From QALR01 sp900552255 (GTDB taxonomy: Bacteria; Bacillota; Clostridia; Oscillospirales; CAG-272), in assembly GCA_048526005.1 (NCBI GenBank), contig DBFVEH010000018.1, positions 1 to 64,000 on the forward strand: a stretch of DNA of 64,000 bases, written 5' to 3'. The position numbers and the translations under genes are program-made. Numbering within the stretch: position 1 is the stretch's first letter; each line of letters begins with the position of its first letter. Below, in pieces: positions 15,527 through 24,913 of the stretch. A model generated the notes under the pieces. The model was given only the letters and a program-made list of their open reading frames with translations. It was not told where the DNA came from and did no database searches.

Positions 15527-17455
15527 ATGACGGTCATGAGTGCTCATGATATTCTCGTCGAATACGGCACGGATATCATTCTGCAAAAAATAAATTTCTC
15601 CTTAAACGAAGGGGACCGGCTCGGCGTGGTAGGCGTCAACGGAGCCGGGAAGTCCACGCTGCTCCGCATCATCGCGGGCAAGACGGAGCCCTCCGCCGGC
15701 GCCGTTTATATCGCCAAGGGCAAATCGGTCGCAATGCTCGAACAGAACGCCATGCTCGAGAGCGGCAAAACGCTGTTCGAGGAAATGGCGGACGCCTTTT
15801 CCGAATGCCGCCGGACCGAAGTGCGGCTGGAAGCCCTTCATGCCGAAATCGAGGCCGCATCAGGCGCAGTCCACGACGAGGGCTACGAAAAAATGATCGC
15901 GGAATTTTCCTCGCTGACGGAGAAATTCCGGGAGATCGGCGGATATGAGTACAAATCCCGCATCCGCGCCATGCTGACGCGCTTCGGCTTTCCCGAGCCG
16001 GAGCAGGGCAAGCGGATCGCGACGCTTTCCGGCGGAGAGCGCACAAGGCTCGCGCTGGTGCGGCTGCTGCTCATTGAGCCGGATATCCTGATTTTGGACG
16101 AGCCGACCAATCATCTCGACACCGATACGCTCTACTGGCTCGAGGAGCATCTGCGCGCTTATCCGAAAACGCTGATCCTCGTTTCGCACGACCGGTATTT
16201 CCTCGACAGGACGGCGACGAAGATCCTCGATATCGAAAACACAAGAGCTGAGCTTTATACCGGAAACTACGAGCAGTTCGCCGCAAAAAAAGCGGAAGCC
16301 CGAAAATCGCTCGAAAAGCGGTATGAGCTCCAACAAAAGGAGATCGCCCGCATCGAGGCGATCATCGCGCAGCAGCGTCATTTCGGGCAGGAACGCAATT
16401 TCATCACGATCGCGAGCAAACGCAAGCAGATCGAGCATATGGATAAAATCGACGCGCCGGAAAATGCGCCGGGCGGCATTCGGCTTGCGTTTGCCGAGGC
16501 CGCGGAAAGCGGCAGCGACGTCATGGAAGCGGAGCATCTCGCCAAAGCCTTCGGAAGCCGTCAGATTTTCAACGACATCTCCTTTCTCGTCAAAAAGCGG
16601 GACAGGATCATCATCATGGGGCCGAACGGCTGCGGCAAATCCACGCTGCTCAAAATCCTCGGAGGCTTCTCCGAGCCGGATCACGGCGTTTTGGAATACG
16701 GCGCGGGCGTCGTCGCCGGCTATTACGACCAGGAGCAGCAGACGCTCGACGAATCGAACACCGTGCTCGAGGAGGTCTGCCTCGCACACGAAAAGCTCAC
16801 GTTCACGCAGATCCGGACGGCGCTCGCGGGCTTTCTCTTCTTCGCGGAGGATATGGACAAAAAGGTTTCCGTTCTCTCCGGCGGTGAAAAAGCGAGGCTC
16901 ATGCTCTGCAAAATGATCCTCTCCAAGGTCAATCTGCTCATCCTCGACGAGCCGACCAATCACCTCGATATCGCCTCTCGCGAGGCGCTCGAGGACGCGT
17001 TGCTCGCTTTCGGCGGAACCATCATCGCCATATCGCACGACCGATATTTTATGAAAAAGCTCGCGACGCGCATTTTCGACATGACAAAGGGCTTCACCGA
17101 TTATCACGGCAGCTTCGACGAATACCTCGAATTCAAAGAGAAGCAGGAAACCGCAGGATACGATATCAAAACGACAAAAGCGGAATCCGAAAGCAAGGCG
17201 AAATACGTTGAAAGCAAAAAGCTCACGGCTGAAATCCGAAAAGCCGAAAAGCGCATCGAGCGCGCGGAAGAGGAAATCGACGCGCTCGACGGAGAGCGAA
17301 AAAAGCTGGAAGCCGAAATGAACGCCGAGGCCGCAACGGACTATGTACGGCTTTCCGAAATCACGGCGCGGATAGAGGAAATTGGAAAACGGACGGACGA
17401 GCTGTTCCTCGATATAGAGGAAGCGGAAAAATTCCTGTCGGAAAATAAAGTCTGA
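15527..17455 (+). CDS. ABC-F family ATPase (YdiF-like)
   Basis: The protein has about 642 residues, with two ABC domains and no membrane part. First Walker A GVNGAGKST (about 36-44) and signature LSGGERTRLAL; second Walker A GPNGCGKST (about 365) and signature LSGGEKARLML. Walker B motifs LILDEPTNHLD occur in both. A charged linker helix (about 240-310, the P-site tRNA interaction motif region) separates them, and the last 100 residues form a Glu/Lys-rich coiled coil as in YdiF and Uup. ABC-F proteins act on the ribosome to resolve stalled or drug-bound complexes. Start ATG 15527 is chosen; the earlier ATG lies in the promoter, and ATG 15536 is also possible. Confidence 0.9.
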   Translation: MTVMSAHDILVEYGTDIILQKINFSLNEGDRLGVVGVNGAGKSTLLRIIAGKTEPSAGAVYIAKGKSVAMLEQNAMLESGKTLFEEMADAFSECRRTEVRLEALHAEIEAASGAVHDEGYEKMIAEFSSLTEKFREIGGYEYKSRIRAMLTRFGFPEPEQGKRIATLSGGERTRLALVRLLLIEPDILILDEPTNHLDTDTLYWLEEHLRAYPKTLILVSHDRYFLDRTATKILDIENTRAELYTGNYEQFAAKKAEARKSLEKRYELQQKEIARIEAIIAQQRHFGQERNFITIASKRKQIEHMDKIDAPENAPGGIRLAFAEAAESGSDVMEAEHLAKAFGSRQIFNDISFLVKKRDRIIIMGPNGCGKSTLLKILGGFSEPDHGVLEYGAGVVAGYYDQEQQTLDESNTVLEEVCLAHEKLTFTQIRTALAGFLFFAEDMDKKVSVLSGGEKARLMLCKMILSKVNLLILDEPTNHLDIASREALEDALLAFGGTIIAISHDRYFMKKLATRIFDMTKGFTDYHGSFDEYLEFKEKQETAGYDIKTTKAESESKAKYVESKKLTAEIRKAEKRIERAEEEIDALDGERKKLEAEMNAEAATDYVRLSEITARIEEIGKRTDELFLDIEEAEKFLSENKV

Positions 17456-17473
17456 CAGCAAGGACAGAGGCAT

Positions 17474-18751
17474 ATGGAAAAACGAAAAATCGCCGTCGTG
17501 GGTGCCGGCGCCGCCGGCATGACCGCGGCCGGACGCGCGGCCGAGCTCGGCTGCGAGGTCACGCTCTTTGAGCGCAATTCCCTGCTCGGCAAAAAGCTCG
17601 GCATCACCGGCAAGGGACGGTGCAACCTGACAAACGACTGCACGCCCGACGAATGTATCAAAAATATAACGTCGAACGGGAAATTCCTCTTTTCCGCCGT
17701 CAATCGTTTCACACCCGCCGATACGATGATGTTTTTCGAATCGCTGGGCGTGCCGCTCAAAACGGAGCGCGGCAGGCGGGTATTCCCCGTCTCCGACCGG
17801 GCGCTCGACGTCGTGCTCGCGCTCAAACGGTACTGCACCGAGAACGGCTGCCTCATCGTCTGCGACCGCATCACGGGACTTCTCCAAAACGCGGACGGCA
17901 CGCTTTCCGGCGTGCGCTCCGAAACAAAAAAATACGACGGCTTCGACGCCGTGATCCTTTGCACAGGCGGTCTTTCCTATCCCGGTACCGGCTCGACCGG
18001 AGACGGTTACCGGCTCGCCGCGTCGGTCGGACACATGATAACGCCGCCCACCCCGTCGCTTGTTGGGCTGGAATCGGACGCGCCGCTCTGTCCCGCCGCG
18101 CAGGGACTTTCCCTGCGGAATGTGGAAATCCGCGTTATCGATGCGGAAACAAAAAAAATCATCTACCGCGATTTCGGTGAAATGCTTTTCTGCCACTTCG
18201 GCATAAGCGGCCCCGTGATCCTCTCCGCCTCGGCACATATGCGCCCCATGAAAAGCGGAAAATATACCGTGATGATCGATCTCAAGCCCGCGCTGGACCG
18301 AGAGACGCTCGACCGCAGGCTCCTCTCCGATTTTGACAAATTCAAAAACAGAAATTTTGCAAACGCCTTTGACGACCTTCTGCCGTCGAAGCTGCGCGCG
18401 CCGTTCGTCTGCATTTGCGGCATCCCTCCCGAAAAGAAGATCCATGACATCACGCATGAGCAGCGGCGCAAAATCACGGAGCTCTTAAAGGGACTTCCAA
18501 TCGGAATCACCGGCTTCCGTCCAATCTCGGAGGCGATCGTCACAAGCGGCGGTGTTACGGTATCGGAAATCGAACCGCAGACCATGTGCTCAAGGCGCTG
18601 TCCGAATCTGTATTTTGCAGGGGAGCTCATGGATCTCGACGCCTACACCGGCGGCTTCAATCTGCAAATCGCATTTTCCACGGCCATGGCGGCGGCAGAT
18701 GCCGCAGCGCGGCCGGTATCGGACTGCATAAATAGGAAAGGAAACGAATAA
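17474..18751 (+). CDS. HI0933-family flavoprotein (NAD(P)/FAD-dependent oxidoreductase)
   Basis: The 425-residue protein starts with the dinucleotide-binding motif VVGAGAAGMTAAGRAAELG, followed by the family motif LGKKLGITGKGRCNLTND and, at the end, NLYFAGELMDLDAYTGGFNL and QIAFSTAMAAADAA. This is the HI0933/BaiN-type family, whose members include putative 3-dehydro-bile-acid reductases and aminoacetone oxidases; the substrate is unknown. It lies 18 bp after the ABC-F gene, 4 bp before cmk, a Firmicute neighbourhood of flavoprotein-cmk-plsC-ispH. Confidence 0.9.
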   Translation: MEKRKIAVVGAGAAGMTAAGRAAELGCEVTLFERNSLLGKKLGITGKGRCNLTNDCTPDECIKNITSNGKFLFSAVNRFTPADTMMFFESLGVPLKTERGRRVFPVSDRALDVVLALKRYCTENGCLIVCDRITGLLQNADGTLSGVRSETKKYDGFDAVILCTGGLSYPGTGSTGDGYRLAASVGHMITPPTPSLVGLESDAPLCPAAQGLSLRNVEIRVIDAETKKIIYRDFGEMLFCHFGISGPVILSASAHMRPMKSGKYTVMIDLKPALDRETLDRRLLSDFDKFKNRNFANAFDDLLPSKLRAPFVCICGIPPEKKIHDITHEQRRKITELLKGLPIGITGFRPISEAIVTSGGVTVSEIEPQTMCSRRCPNLYFAGELMDLDAYTGGFNLQIAFSTAMAAADAAARPVSDCINRKGNE

Positions 18752-18755
18752 AATC

Positions 18756-19421
18756 ATGAATATCGCCATCGACGGCCCCTCCGGAGCCGGCAAAAGCACG
18801 CTGGCAAAGGCGCTCGCGGCAAAACTTGGATTCCTCTACACCGATACCGGAGCGCTCTACCGCACCATCGCCCTCGCAGTCAAGCGCCGCGGCCTCTCGC
18901 CCGACGACAAGGATGCGGTCGCGGCCTTGCTGCCCGACATCAAAATTTCCTTACAATACGTAAACGGAGAACAAAAGCTCTATCTCGACGGCGAGGAGGT
19001 CAGCGGACGCATCCGCACAAATGAAATCTCCTCATACGCCTCCAAGGTCTCCGCCATTCCCGAGGTGCGGGTCTTTCTGCTCGATCTCCAGCGCGATATC
19101 GCGAGAAAAAACGACGTGATCATGGACGGCCGCGATATCGGCACCGTCATTCTGCCGGACGCCGAGGTCAAATTCTTCGTGACCGTCTCCGACGACGAAC
19201 GCGCACGCCGCCGTCACCGCGAGCTATTGGCGCGCGGTGAGACGATCACGCTTTCGGAGGTGAAGCGCACCATGGCGGAGCGGGACCGCTGCGACAGCAC
19301 GAGAAAAATCGCGCCCGCCGTACCGGCTGAGGACGCCGTTTTTCTCGACAACACCGGAGATTTTGAGCAAACCGTCGACCGTGCGCTTTCCGTGATAAGG
19401 AGCAGGATGAAACATGAATAA
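18756..19421 (+). CDS. cmk: Cytidylate kinase
   Basis: The 221-residue enzyme has the P-loop IDGPSGAGKSTLAKALA, the lid and NMP site with RIRTNEISSYASKVSAIPEVR, and the DGRDIGTVILPDA motif characteristic of bacterial Cmk. It phosphorylates CMP and dCMP with ATP. Its end overlaps the plsC start by 8 bp, indicating coupled translation. Confidence 0.95.
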   Translation: MNIAIDGPSGAGKSTLAKALAAKLGFLYTDTGALYRTIALAVKRRGLSPDDKDAVAALLPDIKISLQYVNGEQKLYLDGEEVSGRIRTNEISSYASKVSAIPEVRVFLLDLQRDIARKNDVIMDGRDIGTVILPDAEVKFFVTVSDDERARRRHRELLARGETITLSEVKRTMAERDRCDSTRKIAPAVPAEDAVFLDNTGDFEQTVDRALSVIRSRMKHE

Positions 19422-20052
19422 AGGCTATCGCTTTCTGCAAATCCTATTAAAGCCCTTCTATAAAATATTCTATCGCATGCGTGTCACAGGACTGGAAAAC
19501 GAGCTTCCCGACGGGCCCTGCATCATCTGCGCCAATCACATCAGTATGCACGACATTTTCCTCATCGCCGTCAACCTAAAGCGTCAGATTTTTTTCTTCG
19601 CCAAAAAAGAGCTTTTCAAAAACCCCCTGCTTGCGAGGTTCCTGCGCAGCTTCGGCACCATCTCCGTCAACCGCGGCACGGTCGATCTGCACTCGATCAC
19701 CGCGACCATCGAGGTGCTGCGCGCCGGCGGATATATCGGGCTTTTCCCGCAGGGCACGAGAATGCCGGACAAAGAACCGTCCGCAGCCGATGTCAAAAGC
19801 GGCGTCGGACTTATCGCCTATCGCGCGAAAAGCAACGTCCTGCCCGTTTATATCCAAACCAAAAACAACAGAATCCGTCTGTTCCGCCCCGTAACGGTCA
19901 TCGTCGGCAAACCGATTTTGTACGACGAGCTCGGCTTCGAGAAAGGCGGGATGGCAGAATACGACGCCGCTTCAAAGCTTATCTTCGAGCGAATACTGGA
20001 AATCGGAAAAGCGGCGGAAAACGGAGCTTATCATGAAGATCAAAACGGCTGA
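19414..20052 (+). CDS. plsC: 1-acyl-sn-glycerol-3-phosphate acyltransferase
   Basis: The 212-residue membrane-associated enzyme has the acyltransferase motif NHISMHD (catalytic H42, D47), and FPQGTRMPD where most members have EGTR; glutamine replaces the usual glutamate. It acylates lysophosphatidate to phosphatidate in phospholipid synthesis. Hydrophobic segments at both ends of the first 50 residues anchor it to the membrane. Its gene overlaps both neighbours, cmk and ispH. Confidence 0.9.
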   Translation: MNKGYRFLQILLKPFYKIFYRMRVTGLENELPDGPCIICANHISMHDIFLIAVNLKRQIFFFAKKELFKNPLLARFLRSFGTISVNRGTVDLHSITATIEVLRAGGYIGLFPQGTRMPDKEPSAADVKSGVGLIAYRAKSNVLPVYIQTKNNRIRLFRPVTVIVGKPILYDELGFEKGGMAEYDAASKLIFERILEIGKAAENGAYHEDQNG

Positions 20053-22036
20053 ATACGCCGGCTTCTGCTTCGGTGTAAAGCGGGCGGTCGACGCGGTATC
20101 CGAGCTTGTGGACTTGCGTCCGAACGCCCAAATCTACACAATAGGACAGCTGATTCACAATCCCGCCGTCACGGAAAAGCTCTCTAAAAAGGGCGTTGTC
20201 ACCGTCAGAGAAAATGAGCTCGAACAGGTGCTCGCCGAAGCGCCTGCCCGCTCGGTCTTTGTCGTCCGGACGCACGGCATCCCGCTTTCCATCAAAGAAA
20301 AGCTGACGGCTTTCGTCCGGGGAAATCCCGAAGCGGAAATTCTCGATATGACCTGCCCTTTCGTCGCCAAAATCTACAAAATCATGGACGACAACACAAA
20401 CGATAACACCTTCACCATCCTGCTCGGAGACAGCCGCCATCCCGAAGTCATCGGCATTTCCAGCCATATCAAGGGCAGCTATCGGGTGTTCGCGGACTGC
20501 GGCGAGATCGAATCCGCCTATCATTGTGGAGAATTACATGATTTTGAATCGAAAAGAACAATTTTAGCCTCACAGACGACACACAATTTAGCAGATTATC
20601 AAAAAACAAAAAAATTTCTCGAAAAGCTATATACAAACGGATTATTTTTTGATACAATATGTAATGTTACGGAAACGCGGCAAATAGAAGTCGACGCGCT
20701 TTCAAGAGAATGTGACGGCATGCTCATAGTCGGCGGTGCGGAAAGCTCCAATACCAAAAAGCTTTTCGATATCAGCCGCGGCAACTGTCCTGAGACCTAT
20801 CTTGTCGAATCGGCGGCCGATATTCCGTCAAGCATAAAAACGATGACCGGCACCGTCGGCATCGCGGCCGGAGCGTCAACACCCGGCTACATAATTGAGG
20901 AGGTACAAAACACCATGAGCGAACAAGAAAATTTCGCACAGCTTCTTGAAGAATCTTTCAAAACTTTAAATACAGGAGACACCGTCCGCGGCATTGTCAC
21001 TTCGGTTTCCGGAACCGAAGTCCACGTCGATATCGGCTCGAAGGTAACCGGCATCCTCACGCTGGAAAACGTGACGGAAGATCCGCAGGCAAAGCTGGAG
21101 GATATGTTCAAGGTCGGCGACGAGGTGGAAGCCATCGCGGTGCGCGTCAGCGATCTCGACGGGATCGCAACGCTTTCCAAGAAGAAAATCGACGCGCACA
21201 ACAATTGGTCCAAAATCCTCGAAGCCAAGGAAACAGGAGAGATTTTGGAGGGCAAGGTCACCGAGGCCGTCAAGGGCGGCGTGATCGTCTATGCCCTTTC
21301 GCAGAGGATTTTCATCCCGGCGTCTCAGACGCCCGTGCCGAAGGATGGAGACCTTGCCACACTGGTCGGAACCAAGCAGAGATTCAAAATCATCGACATC
21401 AAGGAAGAAAGACGCCGTGCGGTCGGCTCGATCCGCGTTGTCGCAAGAGAAGAAAGAAAAGCACAGCTTGAAAAATTCTGGTCGGAAATCGAAGTCGGCA
21501 AGCATTACACAGGCAAGGTCAAGAGCCTGACCTCCTACGGTGCGTTCATCGATCTCGGCGGTATCGACGGAATGGTTCACAATTCGGAGCTTTCTTGGCT
21601 CAGAATCTCAAGCCCTAAGGACGTCGTTGCCGTCGGCGATACGCTCGAGGTCTTCGTCAAGGATTTCGACCGCGAGAAAAACAGGATCTCCCTCGGCTAT
21701 AAGACCGAGGAGACCAATCCGTGGAAGCTCTTCACGGACAAATATAACGTAGACGACGTCGTTCCCGTCACCATCGTATCGATGATGCCCTTCGGCGCGT
21801 TCGCGCAGATCATCCCCGGCGTAGACGGACTGATCCACATTTCCCAGATCGCCGACCGCAAGCTGGCAAGTCCCTCCGAGGTGCTCACGAAAGGACAGGT
21901 CGTCGATGCGAAGATCACCGACATCGATACGGAGAACTGCAAGGTCAGCCTCTCCATCCGTGCTCTTTTGGACAAAGACTCGGATGGCGTTTCCGAAGAG
22001 GATATCGCAGCCTACGAGGTCCCCAGCAACGAATAA
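20033..22036 (+). CDS. ispH: IspH-ribosomal protein S1 fusion
   Basis: The 667-residue protein joins 4-hydroxy-3-methylbut-2-enyl diphosphate reductase (residues 1-290) to four S1 RNA-binding domains (about 300-660). IspH [4Fe-4S] cysteines C12 (GFCFGVKRAV), C108 (MTCPFV) and C210 (TICNVTETRQ) are all present, as are IHNP and THGIP. It makes IPP and DMAPP in the MEP pathway. S1 repeats are visible at TVRGIVTSVSGTEVHVDIG, EILEGKVTEAVKGGVIVY, HYTGKVKSLTSYGAFIDLG and VVPVTIVSMMPFGAFAQII. Such fusions are known in Clostridia. An internal ribosome-binding site sits exactly at the junction (20897-20917). Residues about 163-218 are encoded by an unusually AT-rich stretch. It ends in a terminator. 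Confidence 0.95.
   Translation: MKIKTAEYAGFCFGVKRAVDAVSELVDLRPNAQIYTIGQLIHNPAVTEKLSKKGVVTVRENELEQVLAEAPARSVFVVRTHGIPLSIKEKLTAFVRGNPEAEILDMTCPFVAKIYKIMDDNTNDNTFTILLGDSRHPEVIGISSHIKGSYRVFADCGEIESAYHCGELHDFESKRTILASQTTHNLADYQKTKKFLEKLYTNGLFFDTICNVTETRQIEVDALSRECDGMLIVGGAESSNTKKLFDISRGNCPETYLVESAADIPSSIKTMTGTVGIAAGASTPGYIIEEVQNTMSEQENFAQLLEESFKTLNTGDTVRGIVTSVSGTEVHVDIGSKVTGILTLENVTEDPQAKLEDMFKVGDEVEAIAVRVSDLDGIATLSKKKIDAHNNWSKILEAKETGEILEGKVTEAVKGGVIVYALSQRIFIPASQTPVPKDGDLATLVGTKQRFKIIDIKEERRRAVGSIRVVAREERKAQLEKFWSEIEVGKHYTGKVKSLTSYGAFIDLGGIDGMVHNSELSWLRISSPKDVVAVGDTLEVFVKDFDREKNRISLGYKTEETNPWKLFTDKYNVDDVVPVTIVSMMPFGAFAQIIPGVDGLIHISQIADRKLASPSEVLTKGQVVDAKITDIDTENCKVSLSIRALLDKDSDGVSEEDIAAYEVPSNE
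20897..20917 (+). promoter_or_regulatory. Internal ribosome-binding site and ATG at the IspH-S1 junction
   Basis: GAGGAGGT (20897-20904) stands 10 bp before an in-frame ATG (20915, codon 295) where the S1 part begins MSEQENFAQLLEES. This could let ribosomes make a free S1 protein from the same mRNA. Confidence 0.5.
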
Positions 22037-22050
22037 TATTAACTAAAAAA

Positions 22051-22080
22051 ATAAAATGCCGCAGTCATGCGGCATTTTAT
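22051..22080. terminator. Terminator after ispH-S1
   Basis: Stem ATAAAATGCCGCA (22051-22063) pairs with 22068-22080 across a 4-base loop; T-rich tail. Confidence 0.85.
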
Positions 22081-22169
22081 TTTCTGTGTTTCACTTGACA
22101 TGAGCGCATCGATATGATAGACTGGAAGCAGCCAATGAGCGCCCATATCATTATCATTTGGAGGTTATT

Positions 22170-22664
22170 ATGAAACGCATTTCCACTATTTCCCTTGTCA
22201 TCGTCCTCATGGCAGCACTTTTCCTCAGCGGATGCGCGCTGTTTGAAGCATCGCCCAAAACATTTGCCAAAGCCGGCATGAGCATCACTTTGACCGATCG
22301 GTTCACAGAGCGGGATTATGTCTCCTTCACAGCCGTTTATGATTCTCAATATGTTGCGGTATTTGCTTTAAAAGAGGAATTCACACTTTTTGAAGGCTCA
22401 GCCCTCGGAAAGAATTCTTCCCTTAACGATTATGCAAACGCCGTGATTCTCGCCAATGGTCTGGACGTTTCCCCTGCTACCGAAGACGGACTCACATTCT
22501 TTACCTATCAAAAGGAAAACAACGGCACCGAATACACATATTTTTCTACCGTCCATAAGAGCGGCGACGCTTTTTGGTTGATTCAATTTTCTGCAAAAAC
22601 CGAGCAATACGAATCACAGAAGGACAACATTTTGACTTACGCAAAATCCGTTTCGTTTTCCTGA
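22170..22664 (+). CDS. Small uncharacterised lipoprotein
   Basis: The protein has 164 residues. ATG 22170 with TTTGGAGG 5-6 bases before is chosen over TTG 22158. The lipobox LFLSGC ends the signal peptide (Cys about 22), so the mature protein is tethered outside the membrane. The rest (KTFAKAGMSITLTDRFTER) resembles PsbP/LpqN-like small alpha-beta domains, but no family is certain. It is a monocistronic unit between two terminators. A TTGACA at 22095 has no clear -10 partner. Confidence 0.7.
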   Translation: MKRISTISLVIVLMAALFLSGCALFEASPKTFAKAGMSITLTDRFTERDYVSFTAVYDSQYVAVFALKEEFTLFEGSALGKNSSLNDYANAVILANGLDVSPATEDGLTFFTYQKENNGTEYTYFSTVHKSGDAFWLIQFSAKTEQYESQKDNILTYAKSVSFS

Positions 22665-22689
22665 TTCTATCGGTATCCATAAAATAAAG

Positions 22690-22725
22690 AAAGACGGCGC
22701 ACTTTTAAAAAGTGCGCCGTCTTTT
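22690..22725. terminator. Bidirectional terminator
   Basis: A 17-bp stem (22690-22706 with 22707-22723), T-rich tails on both strands. It serves the small lipoprotein and the convergent glycosidase, whose stop codon it touches. Confidence 0.9.
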
Positions 22726-24848
22726 TATTTTACGACTTTCAAAGTCGCTTTTTGCAGAGAATTGAGGCTCCCGCCGACCATGATCTCAAATTCGCCGGGC
22801 TCCACCACCGATTCTCCGTCGGCATCGATGAGAGACAGGGACGACACCGGAAGCGCAAATTTCACACCGACCGTCTCACCTGCGCGGACAAAAACCTTGT
22901 CAAAGCCTTTCAGCATGCGCGTCGGCGTCAGAACAGAGCTGATGACATCGTTGATATAGAGCTCCACGACCTCCTTGCCGTCCCTGTCGCCGGTGTTGGT
23001 GACCTCCACCGAAACCGTGATCACTTCCTCCGGCGAAGCGCTCTCCTGCGACAGAGTCAGATTCGCGTATTCATAAGTTGTGAAAGAAAGTCCGTAACCG
23101 AAATCGTAGAGGCTTCCCTCCTCCACATCCATGTATTTTCCGCCGTGCCAGCCGCCGTACTGATTATAGTAGCACGGAAGCTGTGCGGAGGAACGCGGAA
23201 AGGAAATGGGCAGCTTTCCGCTCGGATTAAAACGTCCTGCGATCAGCTCGGCCACGCAAAGTCCGCCGAGATCGCCGCTGTTGAACGATTCGATCACGGC
23301 GTCCGAATGCCGCACGACCTCGCCAATACAGAGCGGTTTGCCGTTCACAAGGACGGTGATCACAGGTTTTCCCGTCTCTTTCAGTCTCGCAACAAGCTCG
23401 TTTTGTCTGCCGGATAGTTCAAGATTTGCCCTGTCCTTGGCCTCGCCGTTCTGACAAAGACAATCTCCGACGACCGCGATGACGATATCGGCATCCTGCG
23501 CCAGCGCTGCCGCCTCGTCGATCGACTCGACAGCGGAATCCATGATATCGCAGCCCTTATGATAAACGACCTCCGACTCCGGAAAAATCGTCCGGATTCC
23601 GCGAAGCACCGTGTAGACGTCGCCTTTCGGCACCGCATCCGGCTTCGCGCTCGGATGACTGAAATAAGTCCAGTCGCCATATTGGGCGCGAATATCATCC
23701 GCATTCGGACCGACGACGGCGATTTTTTTCGGGGATGATTTCAAGGGCAGAATCCCGTTGTTTTCAAGAAGGACAAGACTTTCCCGCGTCAGCTCGCGGT
23801 TGGCCTCGATATGCTCTGCGGAAGCGATCACCGAGCGCGGCAGACGCTTGCGTTTTCCGTCGAAAAGGCCGAGTGAGAATTTTACCCGCAAGATTCTGCG
23901 CACCGCGTCGTCGATCTCCTCCATCGGGATTTTGCCCTCCTTTGCCTGACGGATCGCGGAATCGTAGAAATCATGCGACATCATGCTCATATCGTTGCCC
24001 GCCGAAATGGCAAGCCGAACCGCTGCGTCATAGCTTTCGGCGACCTTTTGCTTGGTACGGAGCGCGCCTACGTTGTACCAATCCGTCACGACGAAGCCCT
24101 CAAAGCCGAGCTCCTCCTTTAATACCCCGCGCAAAAGCTTCCGATGGGCGGTCATCGGCACACCGGAAATCGAGCCGTATGCAGTCATAACGGTGGAAGC
24201 GCCGGTCTTCAACGCTTCCGCAAACGGCGGCAGGAAGACCTCGCGCAGCTTTCTCTCCGACACCTCGGTATCATAGGCGTCACGGCCGCCGGTCGCCTCG
24301 CCATAGCCGATATAATGTTTGAGGCACGCTGCGACAAGGCCGTCCTTTTCGTAACCCTCGACGATGGCGGCGCCGAGCTTTCCCACGAGAAACGGGTCCT
24401 CGCCGAACGTTTCGCCGACTCTTCCCCATCTCGTGTCGCGTCCGAGACAAAGCACCGGAGAAAATACCCAGTCGATTCCGTCCGCATTGACCTCGCGCGC
24501 CGTCACCTCTCCCATTTTCTCAACAAGCCGAGGATTCCACGAGCAGGCCGCCGCAAGCTGCGACGGAAAAATCACCGCACCGTTCAAAAGCGAATGACCG
24601 TGAATCGCGTCAATACCGAAAATCGGCGGGATCTTCATCCGCGTTTTTTCCGCATCGGCGCGAAGCTGCTCCGTCTGCTCTCCCAGCACATGGAGAAAAG
24701 AACCCGCGCCGAGCTTCCGAAAGCGTTCAAAAACCTCGGGACGGAAGGCTTCATAGCTGATTTGCTGCATCTGACCGACCTTTTCCTCGACCGTCATCTG
24801 TGCAAGCATCTCCGTGATCCGGCGCTCGGTATTTTTATCTGTTTTCAT
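22725..24848 (-). CDS. Glycoside hydrolase family 3 beta-glucosidase-like enzyme
   Basis: The 707-residue protein has the GH3 TIM-barrel domain, the flavodoxin-like C-terminal sandwich, and a fibronectin-III-like end (about 610-700). The nucleophile is Asp about 256 in GFVVTDWYN. Substrate-site motifs include GIDAIHGHSLL, RDTRWGRVGETFGEDPFL and KHYIGYGEATGGRD. It has no signal peptide, so it is probably cytoplasmic and acts on imported oligosaccharides; glucose or xylose linkages are the usual substrates. ATG 24848 is chosen as AAAGGCGG lies 7 bases ahead; an ATG 21 bp upstream is also in frame. It has its own promoter and is monocistronic. Confidence 0.9.
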   Translation of the reverse strand: MKTDKNTERRITEMLAQMTVEEKVGQMQQISYEAFRPEVFERFRKLGAGSFLHVLGEQTEQLRADAEKTRMKIPPIFGIDAIHGHSLLNGAVIFPSQLAAACSWNPRLVEKMGEVTAREVNADGIDWVFSPVLCLGRDTRWGRVGETFGEDPFLVGKLGAAIVEGYEKDGLVAACLKHYIGYGEATGGRDAYDTEVSERKLREVFLPPFAEALKTGASTVMTAYGSISGVPMTAHRKLLRGVLKEELGFEGFVVTDWYNVGALRTKQKVAESYDAAVRLAISAGNDMSMMSHDFYDSAIRQAKEGKIPMEEIDDAVRRILRVKFSLGLFDGKRKRLPRSVIASAEHIEANRELTRESLVLLENNGILPLKSSPKKIAVVGPNADDIRAQYGDWTYFSHPSAKPDAVPKGDVYTVLRGIRTIFPESEVVYHKGCDIMDSAVESIDEAAALAQDADIVIAVVGDCLCQNGEAKDRANLELSGRQNELVARLKETGKPVITVLVNGKPLCIGEVVRHSDAVIESFNSGDLGGLCVAELIAGRFNPSGKLPISFPRSSAQLPCYYNQYGGWHGGKYMDVEEGSLYDFGYGLSFTTYEYANLTLSQESASPEEVITVSVEVTNTGDRDGKEVVELYINDVISSVLTPTRMLKGFDKVFVRAGETVGVKFALPVSSLSLIDADGESVVEPGEFEIMVGGSLNSLQKATLKVVK

Positions 24849-24884
24849 GTGTGATCCGCCTTTCATCATCGATTGATCCGCCTT

Positions 24885-24913
24885 ATTTTATCACATTTCG
24901 GCATGCTTTTCAA
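24885..24913 (-). promoter_or_regulatory. Probable promoter of the GH3 gene
   Basis: On the minus strand TTGAAA (24913-24908), 17-bp spacer, TAAAAT (24890-24885). Confidence 0.55.

Noticed and set aside
15860..18457. An 865-codon open frame on the minus strand
   Set aside because: It lies opposite the ABC-F and flavoprotein genes, both with clear family motifs; the frame is a product of codon bias in GC-rich genes. Its sequence has no recognisable domains.
22095..22118. Promoter for the small lipoprotein
   Set aside because: TTGACA is present, but the only -10-like sequence (TATGAT) is 12 bp away, too close.
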